From an uncultured Eubacteriales bacterium (lineage in GTDB: Bacteria; Bacillota; Clostridia; Oscillospirales; Acutalibacteraceae): a stretch of 64,000 bases of DNA. Shown here one piece after another: positions 17,290 to 27,046 of this stretch (within the stretch, counting starts at the first letter, position 1; each line of letters starts with the position of its first letter). The stretch covers positions 1 to 64,000 of the forward strand of contig CAKSHI010000005.1 of the NCBI GenBank assembly GCA_934457115.1, in the 5' to 3' direction. The notes under the pieces are model-generated. The model saw only the letters and a program-made list of their open reading frames with translations. It had not been told where the DNA came from and did not search any database. Both the position numbers and the translations under genes were made by a program.

Positions 17290-17697
17290 TTACTTTGATC
17301 TTTTATTAACTCCAATGATACCGCCTATGGCTCCAACCAAGACAAGCAGAATAGCTTTTATGGCTGTCATCATAGTAAGCGGTTCCCTGGCAATTATAAG
17401 ACTTGATATAAATAAAATTACAAATAATATGAATCCTGAGGCCATGCCGTAAAGCATACCGTTTATTTTAGAAATTCTTACGGTAACATAACTTCCTATA
17501 AATGCACCTATTGCTGCAATTGCAATAGTCAAAGGGGTGAGCATAGCTTGGGGTATATGTTTAGATTTAACAAATAGAAATGCTGCTATAACAGTTAGGG
17601 CTATGCATATCAATGTGCCGATAATATCGCCTACAATGATGGCTTTTACGCCTCTAACTAAGGCCTCGTCTTTTTTAAAGGATTTTTCATTTCTCAA
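17290..17697 (-). CDS. TIGR04086-family membrane protein
   Basis: A 135-residue protein with four hydrophobic segments and small polar loops. Its sequence (motifs VRGVKAIIVGDIIGT and AIGAFIGSYVTVR) and its place between yajC and the SCIFF genes match the TIGR04086/YrzE-like family, which is restricted to Firmicutes and has no known function. The start is TTG at 17697, with a GGGAG-type site upstream. Confidence 0.85.
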   Translation of the reverse strand: MRNEKSFKKDEALVRGVKAIIVGDIIGTLICIALTVIAAFLFVKSKHIPQAMLTPLTIAIAAIGAFIGSYVTVRISKINGMLYGMASGFILFVILFISSLIIAREPLTMMTAIKAILLVLVGAIGGIIGVNKRSK

Positions 17698-17755
17698 TTA
17701 TATCCACTCCCGAAAAAATATAGTAAATATATATTCGGGAACATACAATTTATTC

Positions 17756-18085
17756 TTATTTTTTCTCAGGGACCTTTAGGTTATTAATTTCTGCAACAGC
17801 CCATTTTTTTATGTTGACTTTGCTTCTATCTATACCTGTTTCTATAACTATAGAGTCGCTTTCGTCTTTAACGCTTACGACTTTACCTATAATTCCGCCG
17901 ATTGTAGTGACTTCATCACCTATTTTTAAGCTGTTTTGAAGAGCTTCTTCTTGTTTTTTCTTTTTTTGATTGGGGCGGAAAAATATAAAGTAAAATCCTA
18001 TGAAGATTACTGAATATACAAGTATAACTGTTATAAAGTTATAAGAGCTGTCTGCGCCCATTCCTGAAAATAAAGTGTTTAACAT
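17756..18085 (-). CDS. yajC: Preprotein translocase subunit YajC
   Basis: A 109-residue protein with a single N-terminal membrane helix (about residues 18-37, ending FYFIFFRPNQKKKK) and a cytoplasmic domain with GDEVTTIGGIIGKV. YajC associates with the SecDF accessory complex of the Sec translocon. GGAGG precedes the ATG. secDF is not in the window. Confidence 0.95.
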   Translation of the reverse strand: MLNTLFSGMGADSSYNFITVILVYSVIFIGFYFIFFRPNQKKKKQEEALQNSLKIGDEVTTIGGIIGKVVSVKDESDSIVIETGIDRSKVNIKKWAVAEINNLKVPEKK

Positions 18086-18230
18086 TGTTTAAAATACCTC
18101 CAATAGTGATAAAGATAATTATACCAATAAATTAAAATTCTTGCAAGGTCTTTGTTGTTAATTTTAGAATTAATATGGAAAAACTATTTTTGAGCTAGTG
18201 TCTATGGATTGGTTTTGGGGTATTTTTTAA

Positions 18231-18263
18231 AAATGCACCCAGCTAAAGGCAGGATGCATTTTG
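18231..18263 (-). terminator. Terminator of the cmk-plsC-ispH/rpsA cluster
   Basis: An 11-bp stem with one wobble pair (18253-18263 with 18231-18241) is followed on the minus strand by a T-rich run. It sits just past the ispH-rpsA stop. Confidence 0.8.
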
Positions 18264-18266
18264 GGT

Positions 18267-20261
18267 TTATTCTTTTGATGTTGTTTCGGAATTTTCAACA
18301 GGATTTGAAAGTTCGTTAACAATTTCCTCTTTTTCGACTTGCTTTGAAGAAAGTTTTATTTTTTTATTTTCGGCGTCTATCATTAGTATTTTAACTTTTA
18401 CCTTGTCTCCTATGGAGAAAATACCTTTAGGAGTGTCGATTTTCTTATTTGATATTTCGGAAATATGGATAAGACCTTCTACTCCTTCTATAACTTTGGC
18501 AAATACACCATAGTCAACGATTCCTGTGATTTGGACTTCTATAATATCTCCAACGTTGTATTTTTTAGCAATAATATTCCAAGGATTTTCATCAGGGTTT
18601 CTATATGTTAATCCGACTTTCTTGTTTTCAGGATCTAATGATTTTATAGTAACCTCTACGGTATCTCCAATTTTTAGAACTTCAGATGGGTCATGTATTT
18701 TTTTCCATGATAATTCGGATATATGAGCTAATCCGTCAACCCCGCCTAAGTCTATAAAAGCACCATAGCTTTTAATTGATACGACAGTACCTTTAAGTTT
18801 GTCACCGACTTTTGCAGTTTCCCAGAATTTTTTGGATAGTTCATCTTGTCTTTCTTGCAATACGGATCTAATTGATCCGATAACACGACGGCGACGACTG
18901 TCTATTTCGATAATTCTAAATTCAACTTCTTGATCTAATAAGTCCTCAATTTTAGTATATCTAGATGCGGACGCTTGAGATCTTGGTATGAAGACATTTA
19001 CGGAATTACTGTTGACTATAAGGCCGTATTGGCTGACCTCTCTAACAATACCCTTTAAGATATCTCCGTTTTCCTTTGCTTTTTCAAAAGTATCCCAAGA
19101 TTTTCTTATGTCTATTCTTTTCTTAGAAAGAGTTATAGTACCTTCTTGGTCGTTAGTACGCATAATTAATAGGTCAAGTTCATCTCCTACTTTTACAATG
19201 TCAGCAGGATTGACATCAGGGTCACTTGACAATTCGTTTCTTGGGATAATTCCGGCTTGTTTTCTTCCTACATCCACATATACTTCACTTGGATTGACGG
19301 AAATTACCACACCATGAACTTTATCCTCGGTATTTAAATTTTTAAGAGATTCTTCGAGCATTGCCTCAAAATTAAAATTCATTTCTTGCTCTTGTTTATT
19401 TTGGTTTTCTTCAATGACTTTAGTCATACTTTCGATTACCTCCTCTATGATGTTAGCAGGGGCCGAAGCACCTGCAGTAACTCCAATATTTTTTTTAGAT
19501 TGCAAAGCAGAGATAGGAAGCTCTAAAGCATTTTCTACTAAGTAGGTTTGGCAGCTTTTTTGGCATATATCATTAAGCTTTGCTGTGTTGGAACTGTTTC
19601 TTCCGCCTATGACTATCATAAGATCAGATTCTTTTGATAGTTTTTCGGCTTCTCTTTGACGTTTAGACGTCGCACTACATATTGTATCAAAAATTTTGGC
19701 GTTTGTATAGAGCTTTTTTGCAACGATTAAACACTTTTCCCATTCAGGTAAGCTAAATGTGGTTTGAGAAACGATTATTATATCTTTTTTTAATATATCT
19801 TTATGTATATTTGCTATTTGCTCAAGCTCTTTTGCATTTTGAAACACATAGCTTTCATTTAGGCAGTGACCTTTTATACCCCTTACTTCAGGATGATTTG
19901 GATCACCGGCAATTAATACTATTTTACCATCTAGGGAATTGGTTTGTACTATTTGTTGAATTTTTTGCACAAATGGGCATGTGGCATCTATAATATCTGC
20001 CCCTTTTTGCTTTATTAATTCTTTTTCATTCAATGACACACCATGAGATCTTAAAACGATAGTATCGCCTTTTTTTATTTTTTCAATGTCATTACATATT
20101 TGTACACCTTTGGATTTTAAATCATTTACTACATAATCATTATGAATTATAGGGCCCAGTGTATAGATATTTTCCTTTTTGCCAATTAATTCATCTACTA
20201 TTTTTAAAGCACGGTTTACTCCAAAGCAGAAACCTGCCGACTTAGCAACTGTTATTTTCAA
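18267..20261 (-). CDS. ispH: IspH-ribosomal protein S1 fusion
   Basis: A 664-residue bifunctional protein. Residues 1-280 are IspH (4-hydroxy-3-methylbut-2-enyl diphosphate reductase), the last step of the MEP isoprenoid pathway, with the three cluster cysteines in SAGFCFGVN, DATCPFVQ and DTICSATS. From about residue 310 there are four S1 RNA-binding domains (for example HGVVISVNPSEVYVDVG, KGTVVSIKSYGAFIDLGG, and VQITGIVDYGVFAKV), as in ribosomal protein S1. The fusion is a known clostridial arrangement. The frame is continuous, so the join is real. Its start overlaps plsC by four bases. Dxs of the same pathway is encoded at 44.4-46.2 kb. Confidence 0.95.
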   Translation of the reverse strand: MKITVAKSAGFCFGVNRALKIVDELIGKKENIYTLGPIIHNDYVVNDLKSKGVQICNDIEKIKKGDTIVLRSHGVSLNEKELIKQKGADIIDATCPFVQKIQQIVQTNSLDGKIVLIAGDPNHPEVRGIKGHCLNESYVFQNAKELEQIANIHKDILKKDIIIVSQTTFSLPEWEKCLIVAKKLYTNAKIFDTICSATSKRQREAEKLSKESDLMIVIGGRNSSNTAKLNDICQKSCQTYLVENALELPISALQSKKNIGVTAGASAPANIIEEVIESMTKVIEENQNKQEQEMNFNFEAMLEESLKNLNTEDKVHGVVISVNPSEVYVDVGRKQAGIIPRNELSSDPDVNPADIVKVGDELDLLIMRTNDQEGTITLSKKRIDIRKSWDTFEKAKENGDILKGIVREVSQYGLIVNSNSVNVFIPRSQASASRYTKIEDLLDQEVEFRIIEIDSRRRRVIGSIRSVLQERQDELSKKFWETAKVGDKLKGTVVSIKSYGAFIDLGGVDGLAHISELSWKKIHDPSEVLKIGDTVEVTIKSLDPENKKVGLTYRNPDENPWNIIAKKYNVGDIIEVQITGIVDYGVFAKVIEGVEGLIHISEISNKKIDTPKGIFSIGDKVKVKILMIDAENKKIKLSSKQVEKEEIVNELSNPVENSETTSKE

Positions 20262-20851
20262 TGTCTCGCCTCCAATAGTTTTCTAATTTCTTTTTCTATA
20301 ATAAAAACATTGTTTTTTAATTCTTCTCTTTTGTTACCATTAGATTTTTTATAGCTTATAGGTGAACCTATTCTTATGGTTATCTTTTTAAATAAATGTA
20401 TGTTACCGCTGCTGTATATAGAAACGGGCAATATATCAGCATTTGCCTTATTAGCGATAAGTGCCACACCCGCTTTGGCGGTAAATGAAGTGTCATTACC
20501 TTTTACACACTTTCCCTGCGGGAAAATTCCTAAAATTTTGCCTTGACGAAGAAGGTCAATTGAGTGCTTTAAAGATTTAATATCGCTTGTTTCTCTTTTT
20601 ACGGGAAAAGCACCTAGGGAATATAAAAGCTTTGAAAAAAGCTTTCCATGGTTATTGAATAGTTCCGATTTGCCAATAAAATATATTTGTCTATCGAATA
20701 ATGGAGCTAAAATGATAGCATCAAATAAAGATTTATGATTGGCGCATAATATAAAACCGCCGCTTTTTGGAATGTTTTCTTTTCCAGTAACATTTACATT
20801 GAAAAATATTTTTACAAAAATTTTTGAGAGTTTAAGCAGCTTAAAATACAT
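20258..20851 (-). CDS. plsC: 1-acylglycerol-3-phosphate acyltransferase-like protein (copy 1)
   Basis: A 197-residue LPLAT-family acyltransferase of membrane phospholipid synthesis. It has the catalytic HxxxxD motif in CANHKSLFDA and the family motif FPVKRETSDIKSL. The usual EGTR block reads FPQGKCVKG, so the glutamate and arginine are replaced, which may change substrate use. It sits between ispH-rpsA (4-bp overlap) and a second plsC. Confidence 0.85.
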   Translation of the reverse strand: MYFKLLKLSKIFVKIFFNVNVTGKENIPKSGGFILCANHKSLFDAIILAPLFDRQIYFIGKSELFNNHGKLFSKLLYSLGAFPVKRETSDIKSLKHSIDLLRQGKILGIFPQGKCVKGNDTSFTAKAGVALIANKANADILPVSIYSSGNIHLFKKITIRIGSPISYKKSNGNKREELKNNVFIIEKEIRKLLEARH

Positions 20852-20884
20852 AGTGGTTTTATATTAATCTTGCCTAAAGATAAA

Positions 20885-21559
20885 TTATCTTTGCAGATCG
20901 CTTCTCCTTAATTCTTTTATTTCACCCATAACGCTTCGTGTTGCATTTCTAATTTCAGCGAGATTCCCGCTGTTAAGGCCAAGCTCACTTGGTGATATTG
21001 GTTTTGAGTACGATAAGAAGGTTTTATGGAATAATCTTATTTTACCTCCGTTTTTGGGAGTAATGCAGGCAGGTAAAATTTTCGAATCTGTTTGATAAGC
21101 TATCATTGCTACACCCGGCTTTGGTTTTAGAAGCTCGCCGTCTTTAGATCTCGTTCCTTCTAGAAACAGCCCTAAAATTCCACCGTTTTTTAGAATTTCT
21201 TCGGCGGTATTTATTGCACCTAAATCGCTTTTACCTCTATTGACGGGGAATGCTCCCATGCTATAAAAGAACTTAGCAAGTAATTTATTTTGGAAAAGTT
21301 CACTTTTAGCCATAAAGTGGATTTTTCTTTTTTGAGAGACTACCAAAAATACCACGTCAACCAGTGATAAATGATTACAACATAGAATAAAGCTTCCGCT
21401 TTGAGGAATATATTCCTTGCCTTTTATATCACAAAAGTAAAATATTTTACTAAGTGGAGTCACTATAGCCTTAATTATAGAATATAGTATTCCTTTTTTA
21501 TTAACATTTGATTTAGATAAGGAAGAATTTTCTTTGTTTACTTTTTCAACCTTGTTCAA
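20885..21559 (-). CDS. plsC: 1-acylglycerol-3-phosphate acyltransferase (copy 2)
   Basis: A 224-residue acyltransferase converting lysophosphatidate to phosphatidate. The HxxxxD motif is in CCNHLSLVDV and the EGTR motif is intact in FLEGTRSKDG, with FPVNRGKSDLGA between. A 35-residue polar N-terminal extension precedes the domain. The start overlaps the cmk stop by four bases. The clear similarity with copy 1 suggests an old tandem duplication. Confidence 0.92.
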   Translation of the reverse strand: MNKVEKVNKENSSLSKSNVNKKGILYSIIKAIVTPLSKIFYFCDIKGKEYIPQSGSFILCCNHLSLVDVVFLVVSQKRKIHFMAKSELFQNKLLAKFFYSMGAFPVNRGKSDLGAINTAEEILKNGGILGLFLEGTRSKDGELLKPKPGVAMIAYQTDSKILPACITPKNGGKIRLFHKTFLSYSKPISPSELGLNSGNLAEIRNATRSVMGEIKELRRSDLQR

Positions 21560-22221
21560 TTTAATCTCTCCTTTAGAAAGGACACCAAGTAATTGATAGA
21601 TTCATCAAGAGTCATGTTTGACGTATCTATTATTTCAGCACCTTTAGCAGGTTTTAACGGCGCAATTTCTCTGTTTTGGTCGTTGAAGTCCCTTTGATTT
21701 ATATCATCAAGTACATCTTGATATGTAACATTCTTGCCTTTTAGGATAAGTTCTTTATATCTTCTCTCGGCTCTTTTTTCGGGGGAGGCAGTTAAAAAGA
21801 TTTTGATTTTAGATTCAGGTAATACAACAGTACCGATATCTCTGCCATCCATAATAACGTTATTTTTAAGAGCAATGTTTCTTTGAAGAGAAAGCAAGAA
21901 GTCACGAACCTCTTTAATGGCGGAAACACTTGATGCTGCCATCGACACTTGAGGGCTTCTTATTTCACTCGAGACATCATCTCCGCATAGTATAACATGT
22001 TGCTCTCTGTCTTTAAACTCAAGGGAAATATTTATATTTGGAAGTTCGTTTATTATATCTTCCTTATTTTTATAGTCTTTTTTAGTCCTTATTATGTGAA
22101 GAGCTATAGCCCTATATAGTGCACCCGTATCAACATATATAAAACCAAGTTTTTTAGAAGCTTCCTTGGCTATTGTACTTTTTCCGGCTCCCGCAGGGCC
22201 GTCTATTGCTACCCAGTTCAT
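21556..22221 (-). CDS. cmk: Cytidylate kinase
   Basis: A 221-residue nucleoside monophosphate kinase phosphorylating CMP and dCMP. The P-loop GPAGAGKST is at the N-terminus, DTGALYRAIA follows, and MDGRDIGTVVLP is the conserved nucleotide-binding motif. It overlaps the flavoprotein gene upstream and plsC downstream by four bases each, indicating a tight operon. Confidence 0.96.
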   Translation of the reverse strand: MNWVAIDGPAGAGKSTIAKEASKKLGFIYVDTGALYRAIALHIIRTKKDYKNKEDIINELPNINISLEFKDREQHVILCGDDVSSEIRSPQVSMAASSVSAIKEVRDFLLSLQRNIALKNNVIMDGRDIGTVVLPESKIKIFLTASPEKRAERRYKELILKGKNVTYQDVLDDINQRDFNDQNREIAPLKPAKGAEIIDTSNMTLDESINYLVSFLKERLN

Positions 22222-23465
22222 ATTGTTCCTCCTGCTGAATTACCGGCTAAAAATCCGGTTGAATATGCTATTTGAAGGTTAAAGCCGCCCGTGTAGGCAT
22301 CTACATCGATAACCTCACCCGCAAAATATAAATTTTTTATAATTTTTGATTCCATTGTCTTTGGATTGATTTCCGAGGTTTTTACACCTCCTGAGGTAAT
22401 TATTGCCTCATCTATAGGTCTAAAATCGTCAACTACGACCTTAAAACCTTTTAAAAGTTCACATAGCCTGTGGCGTTCTTCTTTGGTAATTTGGTTGCAT
22501 TTTGTTTTAGAATCGATATTTAACAGTTTTATTATGACGGGTATTAACTTGCGGGGCAGTAGATCGTGGAGAGCGTTAGACAAATCTTTGTTTTGATATT
22601 TTAAGAAATCCCGTTGTATTCTTAGATCCAGCTTTTCAAAGTTTAGCGCCGGCTTTAAGTCTATTAAGATTGAATACTTTTGAGGTCTTATATTTCTCAT
22701 ATGAGAGCTGGCACTTAGTATTATAGGACCCGACAATCCAAAATGAGTAAAAAGCATTTCACCAAAATCTTTATAGATTATATTGCCGCTATCGTTATCT
22801 AAGACTGAAATTGCTACATTTTTGAGTGATAATCCCTGCAAATCTCTTCGCCAAAATGAGTTTGATACAATTGGGACTAATGAAGGCTTTGGGTCAATTA
22901 TAGTGTGACCTGCCTGCCTTGCAAATTTATAACCATCGCCCGAAGAGCCTGTCATAGGGTAGGATAGCCCTCCACAAGCAACTACTATGGCATCGGCAGG
23001 TATTTCCTTGCCGGACTCAAGTTTTGCCCCAATAACTTTTTTATCTTTAATGATTAGTTTTTGGACTTTATCATTTATAAAGGTGCAGCCGTTTTCGTTT
23101 ATAAATTTAAGCATGGCTGATAAAACATCATGTGATTTATCGGATTTCGGGAAAACCCTGTTACCCCTTTCTACTTTTGTTGCAAGACCTAAATTTTCAA
23201 AGAAATCAATTGCATCATAAGTTGTAAAGGAATTGATAGCACTGTATAAAAACTTACCGTTTGTGGGAACTGAATCGATAAAGGTTTTTGTGTCACAAAA
23301 ATTTGTGATATTGCATCTGCCTTTCCCGGTTATAAGAAGTTTTCTACCAGGTTTTTTATTTTTATCAATAATTATAACTTTACTGCCGCTTAGGGCTGCT
23401 CTTCCTGCCGCCATCATGCCGGCAGGGCCTGCACCTATGACTAAAACTGTTCTTGTTTTTACCAA
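22218..23465 (-). CDS. BaiN/HI0933-family FAD-dependent oxidoreductase
   Basis: A 415-residue flavoprotein with an N-terminal dinucleotide-binding fold (VLVIGAGPAGMMAAGRAA), the family motif GRKLLITGKGRCNITN, CGGLSYPMTGSSGDGY and the closing LYFAGEVIDVDAYTGG. The physiological substrate of this widespread family is uncertain; one member, BaiN, acts on bile acids, and others are annotated as aminoacetone oxidases. I prefer the TTG start at 23465 (AAAGGA upstream, then VKTRTVLVIG). The longer GTG reading at 23519 would begin inside the tail of the thrS terminator. Confidence 0.88.
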   Translation of the reverse strand: MVKTRTVLVIGAGPAGMMAAGRAALSGSKVIIIDKNKKPGRKLLITGKGRCNITNFCDTKTFIDSVPTNGKFLYSAINSFTTYDAIDFFENLGLATKVERGNRVFPKSDKSHDVLSAMLKFINENGCTFINDKVQKLIIKDKKVIGAKLESGKEIPADAIVVACGGLSYPMTGSSGDGYKFARQAGHTIIDPKPSLVPIVSNSFWRRDLQGLSLKNVAISVLDNDSGNIIYKDFGEMLFTHFGLSGPIILSASSHMRNIRPQKYSILIDLKPALNFEKLDLRIQRDFLKYQNKDLSNALHDLLPRKLIPVIIKLLNIDSKTKCNQITKEERHRLCELLKGFKVVVDDFRPIDEAIITSGGVKTSEINPKTMESKIIKNLYFAGEVIDVDAYTGGFNLQIAYSTGFLAGNSAGGTI

Positions 23466-23518
23466 ATTAACCAATCCTTTAATAATCTTTTGATTTATAA
23501 TAAAAATCAAACAAAACA

Positions 23519-23556
23519 CCCTATCGGCTAAATACCTTATATCTAAACCGATAAGG
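23519..23556 (-). terminator. Terminator of thrS
   Basis: On the minus strand a 9-bp stem with one G-U pair (23548-23556 with 23519-23527) is followed by TGTTTTGTTTGATTTTT. It lies 12 bases past the thrS stop. Confidence 0.75.
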
Positions 23557-23567
23557 TGAGAGTTGTT

Positions 23568-25511
23568 TTATTTAATTGCCTTTGTATTTATTTCGTTTAA
23601 AGCCATGTCTATAAATTCATCTATAGGCATAGAAACAACTTGTGAGCTGCTTCTGGAACGAACTGATACTGTATTATTTTCTACTTCTTTATCGCCTATA
23701 ACCAACATATAAGGAATCTTTTCAAGTTGAGCTTCTCTTATTTTATAGCCTACTTTTTCACTGCGTGTATCAGTGGATACTCTAATGCCTTTTGCTTTAA
23801 GCATCTTTTCAAGTTTTAAAGCTTCATCTGAGAGCCTGTCGCTTATAGGAAGAATTCTAACTTGCTCCGGCATTAGCCACATGGGGAGAGCACCCGCATA
23901 TTTTTCTATAAGAAGAGCCAATGTTCTTTCATAGCAACCAAGTGATGTTCTATGTATAACATAAGGGTATTTCTTTTGACCGTCAACATCAATGTAAGTC
24001 ATGCCGAATCGTTCTGCCAATTGGAAGTCGATTTGGACAGTTATTATTGTATCTTCTTTACCATGCACATTTTTCATTTGAACGTCAAGTTTAGGGCCAT
24101 AGAAAGCGGCTTCTCCGTCTGCTTCAACATATGTGATATTTAAGTCGTTGAGGATTTCTCTCATACGATTTTGAACAGTTTCCCATTCTTCCGCAGTACC
24201 AATATATTTTTCTTTGTTATTTTCGTCCCATTTAGAGAATCTGTATGTTACATCATTTTCAAGGCCTAATGTCCTTAATATATATTTTGCAAGATCGATA
24301 CAATCCGATACTTCGCCTTCAAGTTGATCAGGAGTACACGCAATATGACCTTCTGAGATTGTAAACTGTCTAACTCTTATAAGACCGTGCATTTCGCCGC
24401 TTGCTTCGTTTCTAAATAGGGTAGAGGTCTCGTTTAAACGCATTGGAAGGTCTCTATAGCTTCTTGGTTTAGCAAGGTATGTTTGAAATTGGAATGGGCA
24501 AGTCATAGGTCTTAGAGCGAAAACTTCACCTTCGCTGTCAGGGTCGCCTAAGATAAACATTCCCTCACGGTAATGATCCCAGTGTCCTGAAATTTTATAT
24601 AAGTCTCTTTTAGCCAAAAACGGTGTTTTAGTTAGAAGATAACCTCGTCTTTCTTCTTCATCTTCAACGAAACGTTGTAGAAGTTGTATAACTCTTGCGC
24701 CCTTGGGCATTAAGATGGGTAGACCTTGACCTATGTAATCTACAGTGGTAAAGAATCCTAATTCTCTTCCAAGTTTGTTATGGTCTCTTTTTTTGGCTTC
24801 TTCGACTGCAACTAGGTGTTCTTCAAGCATAGATGCTTTAGGGAATGATATACCATATATTCTTTGAAGCATTTTACTTTTAGAATCACCTCTCCAGTAT
24901 GCCCCTGTACAGCTTGTGAGTTTAAAAGCTTTAACTAATCCTGTCGACATTAGGTGAGGGCCTGCACAAAGGTCTTCAAATTCACCTTGGCGATAAAAAG
25001 AAATATTTTCACCTTTTTGGCTATGTTCTTTTATAAGTTCTACCTTATATTTTTGTCCTTTTTCCTCCATAAGCTTAATGGCTTCATCAGCAGAAAGTTC
25101 GAAATATTCTATTGGTAGATTTTCCTTTGTTATTTTTTTCATTTCAGTTTCTATTTTCTCTAAATCAGCCGGTGTAAGCGGGGCATCAAGGTCGAAGTCA
25201 TAATAAAATCCGGAGTTTATAGACGGACCTATAGCTAATATAGCATTAGGAAATAGCCTTTTTACGGCTTGAGCCATTATATGGGATGTTGTATGCCAGT
25301 AAGATTTTTTGCCATCCTCATCGTCAAATGTGAGTATTTCTAAGGAACAATCCTTATTTAAATGTGACCTTAGATCTACAATTTTACCGTCTACTTTAGC
25401 AGCACATGCGGATTTATAAAGGCTCATACCTAAGGATTTAGCAATATCACAAATGGTGGTGCCATTTTCATATTCCTTTATTATATTTCCTTTTAATTTA
25501 ACACTAATCAT
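23568..25511 (-). CDS. thrS: Threonine-tRNA ligase
   Basis: A 647-residue class II synthetase. It has an N-terminal TGS domain (1-60), the editing domain with HTTSHIMAQA, catalytic motif 2 (FRNEASGEMHGLIRVRQF), motif 3 (VIHRTSLGCYER) and a C-terminal anticodon-binding domain. The ATG at 25511 is preceded by AAAGGGG; an upstream extension of 15 residues lacks a good site. No T-box leader is apparent in the 250 bases upstream. Confidence 0.97.
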   Translation of the reverse strand: MISVKLKGNIIKEYENGTTICDIAKSLGMSLYKSACAAKVDGKIVDLRSHLNKDCSLEILTFDDEDGKKSYWHTTSHIMAQAVKRLFPNAILAIGPSINSGFYYDFDLDAPLTPADLEKIETEMKKITKENLPIEYFELSADEAIKLMEEKGQKYKVELIKEHSQKGENISFYRQGEFEDLCAGPHLMSTGLVKAFKLTSCTGAYWRGDSKSKMLQRIYGISFPKASMLEEHLVAVEEAKKRDHNKLGRELGFFTTVDYIGQGLPILMPKGARVIQLLQRFVEDEEERRGYLLTKTPFLAKRDLYKISGHWDHYREGMFILGDPDSEGEVFALRPMTCPFQFQTYLAKPRSYRDLPMRLNETSTLFRNEASGEMHGLIRVRQFTISEGHIACTPDQLEGEVSDCIDLAKYILRTLGLENDVTYRFSKWDENNKEKYIGTAEEWETVQNRMREILNDLNITYVEADGEAAFYGPKLDVQMKNVHGKEDTIITVQIDFQLAERFGMTYIDVDGQKKYPYVIHRTSLGCYERTLALLIEKYAGALPMWLMPEQVRILPISDRLSDEALKLEKMLKAKGIRVSTDTRSEKVGYKIREAQLEKIPYMLVIGDKEVENNTVSVRSRSSSQVVSMPIDEFIDMALNEINTKAIK

Positions 25512-25760
25512 TTTGTATTCCCCTTTACAACTGAAACTGTTTTTTTCCAGTATCATAAAAATTTAATAATAATTAATTATATCACATTTTTATTGATTTG
25601 TCTTGCGATAATAAATATTATAAAATTTTATTAAAAAACAGTTCCTAAGTTGATTTAAATATTTATAAGTTTAAATGAACATCTTAACCTTTTAGGGGTG
25701 CTAATTGTGGCATAATATGATATAATAAAAATATTAAGGTCTAAGAAAGAGGTAGATATT

Positions 25761-26606
25761 TTGAAACATATAAGCAATATTGATAAATACGATGTCTATG
25801 ATTTAAGCAATGAAATTTCAAATGTAAAACTAATTGCAAGCGACATGGACGGCACGCTATTAAATAGTGATCATTCTCTTCCTACTGATTTTTTTGATAT
25901 ATTAAAAAAACTTGAAGAAAACGGTACTCATTTTGTTGTGGCAAGCGGAAGAGCATATTATACTTTATATAAAAACTTCCAGCCATACTCAGATCATATA
26001 TCTTACATTTGTGAAAATGGGGCTTGCGTGGTTGAAAATGGTAAAATAACATATAAAAATGTGCTTTCCAAAGAACATCTAAAGAAATGCATAGATCTTC
26101 TTTACGATATAGATGATATTTATATAGTACTTTGCGGTTCAAAGGGTGCATATATATTGGATTTGCCTGAATGGGTCGAGGAAGTTGACAGCTACTATAG
26201 CAATAGGTTTATAGTAGAAGATTTAAGAGATATAGATGATGATATCTTTAAAATTGGGATTTATGATACAAAAACACCTCACGAAAACTCATATAAAAAA
26301 CTTTTCCCTTATTTAAATGAGGATTTAAGCTTGGTGGTTTCGGGAAGATGTTGGCTTGATATAATGAATAAAAATGTAAACAAGGGTGTTGCCCTTCAAA
26401 ATATACAAAAGCAATTTAATGTAGGTTACAACAAAACAATGGCATTTGGTGATTTCTATAATGATATAGAGCTGCTTTCAATGGCTAAATATAGTTTTGT
26501 TATGGAAAACGCAAATGAGGATATGAAGATATACGGCAAATATATTGCGCCACCAAATACGCAGTGCGGGGTAACTGAGATTATAAAAAAATATGTTTTA
26601 AAATAA
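25761..26606 (+). CDS. Cof-type HAD hydrolase
   Basis: A 281-residue haloacid-dehalogenase-superfamily phosphatase with a type IIB cap (YidA/Cof group). Motif I is ASDMDGTLLNSD, motif II lies in FVVASGRAYY, and motif IV is MAFGDFYNDIELL. Such enzymes dephosphorylate sugar phosphates, flavin nucleotides or pyridoxal phosphate; the substrate cannot be told from sequence. The start is TTG, 10 bases after AAGAGG. A residue-20 region before motif I is longer than usual. Confidence 0.88.
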   Translation: MKHISNIDKYDVYDLSNEISNVKLIASDMDGTLLNSDHSLPTDFFDILKKLEENGTHFVVASGRAYYTLYKNFQPYSDHISYICENGACVVENGKITYKNVLSKEHLKKCIDLLYDIDDIYIVLCGSKGAYILDLPEWVEEVDSYYSNRFIVEDLRDIDDDIFKIGIYDTKTPHENSYKKLFPYLNEDLSLVVSGRCWLDIMNKNVNKGVALQNIQKQFNVGYNKTMAFGDFYNDIELLSMAKYSFVMENANEDMKIYGKYIAPPNTQCGVTEIIKKYVLK

Positions 26607-26643
26607 ATATAAGTTTTTAGTTTTATGAATGGAGATGTATTAT

Positions 26644-26889
26644 ATGAAATTTACTTACAAAACAAAAGGTGTATGCTCTAGGCAAATAGATATAGAGGTT
26701 GACGGAGATAAAATAAAGGATGTTAAATTTATGGGTGGATGTGACGGCAATTTGAAGGGAATATGTTCATTAGTTAAAGGAATGAATGTATCAGATGCGA
26801 TAGAAAAGCTGGAGGGTATTAATTGCAGGGGGAAGGGAACATCATGTCCTGACCAGTTAGCCCAGGCCCTTAAAACTATAGAAGAATAA
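26644..26889 (+). CDS. TSCPD domain protein
   Basis: An 81-residue protein consisting of a single TSCPD domain: GGCDGNLKGICSLV and the naming motif GTSCPDQLAQAL are present with conserved cysteines (TIGR03905-like). The domain also forms the C-terminus of some B12-dependent ribonucleotide reductases, but stand-alone members have no assigned function. The ATG at 26644 has GGAG nine bases upstream. Confidence 0.85.
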   Translation: MKFTYKTKGVCSRQIDIEVDGDKIKDVKFMGGCDGNLKGICSLVKGMNVSDAIEKLEGINCRGKGTSCPDQLAQALKTIEE

Positions 26890-26976
26890 AAGTTACGGAT
26901 ATATAATTAAAATTGATATAAATAAATGAAAATAATGCCGATATTAGTATAAAAAGCAAAATTTTAGTTAAAATAC

Positions 26977-27005
26977 TTTACATCACCTTTAATCCAGGTT
27001 ATAAT
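26977..27005 (+). promoter_or_regulatory. Sigma-A type promoter of the secreted beta-helix gene
   Basis: TTTACA (26977-26982), a 17-bp spacer and a perfect TATAAT (27000-27005) lie 41 bases before the start codon at 27047. Confidence 0.7.
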
Positions 27006-27046
27006 TTATAACATAAACAGTAACAACTTGGAGGAATTAAATTAAA

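Noticed and set aside
25512..25760. T-box leader before thrS (and 6881-7008 before metG)
   Set aside because: I looked for the T-box AGGGTGGNACCGCG core and specifier stem and found neither.
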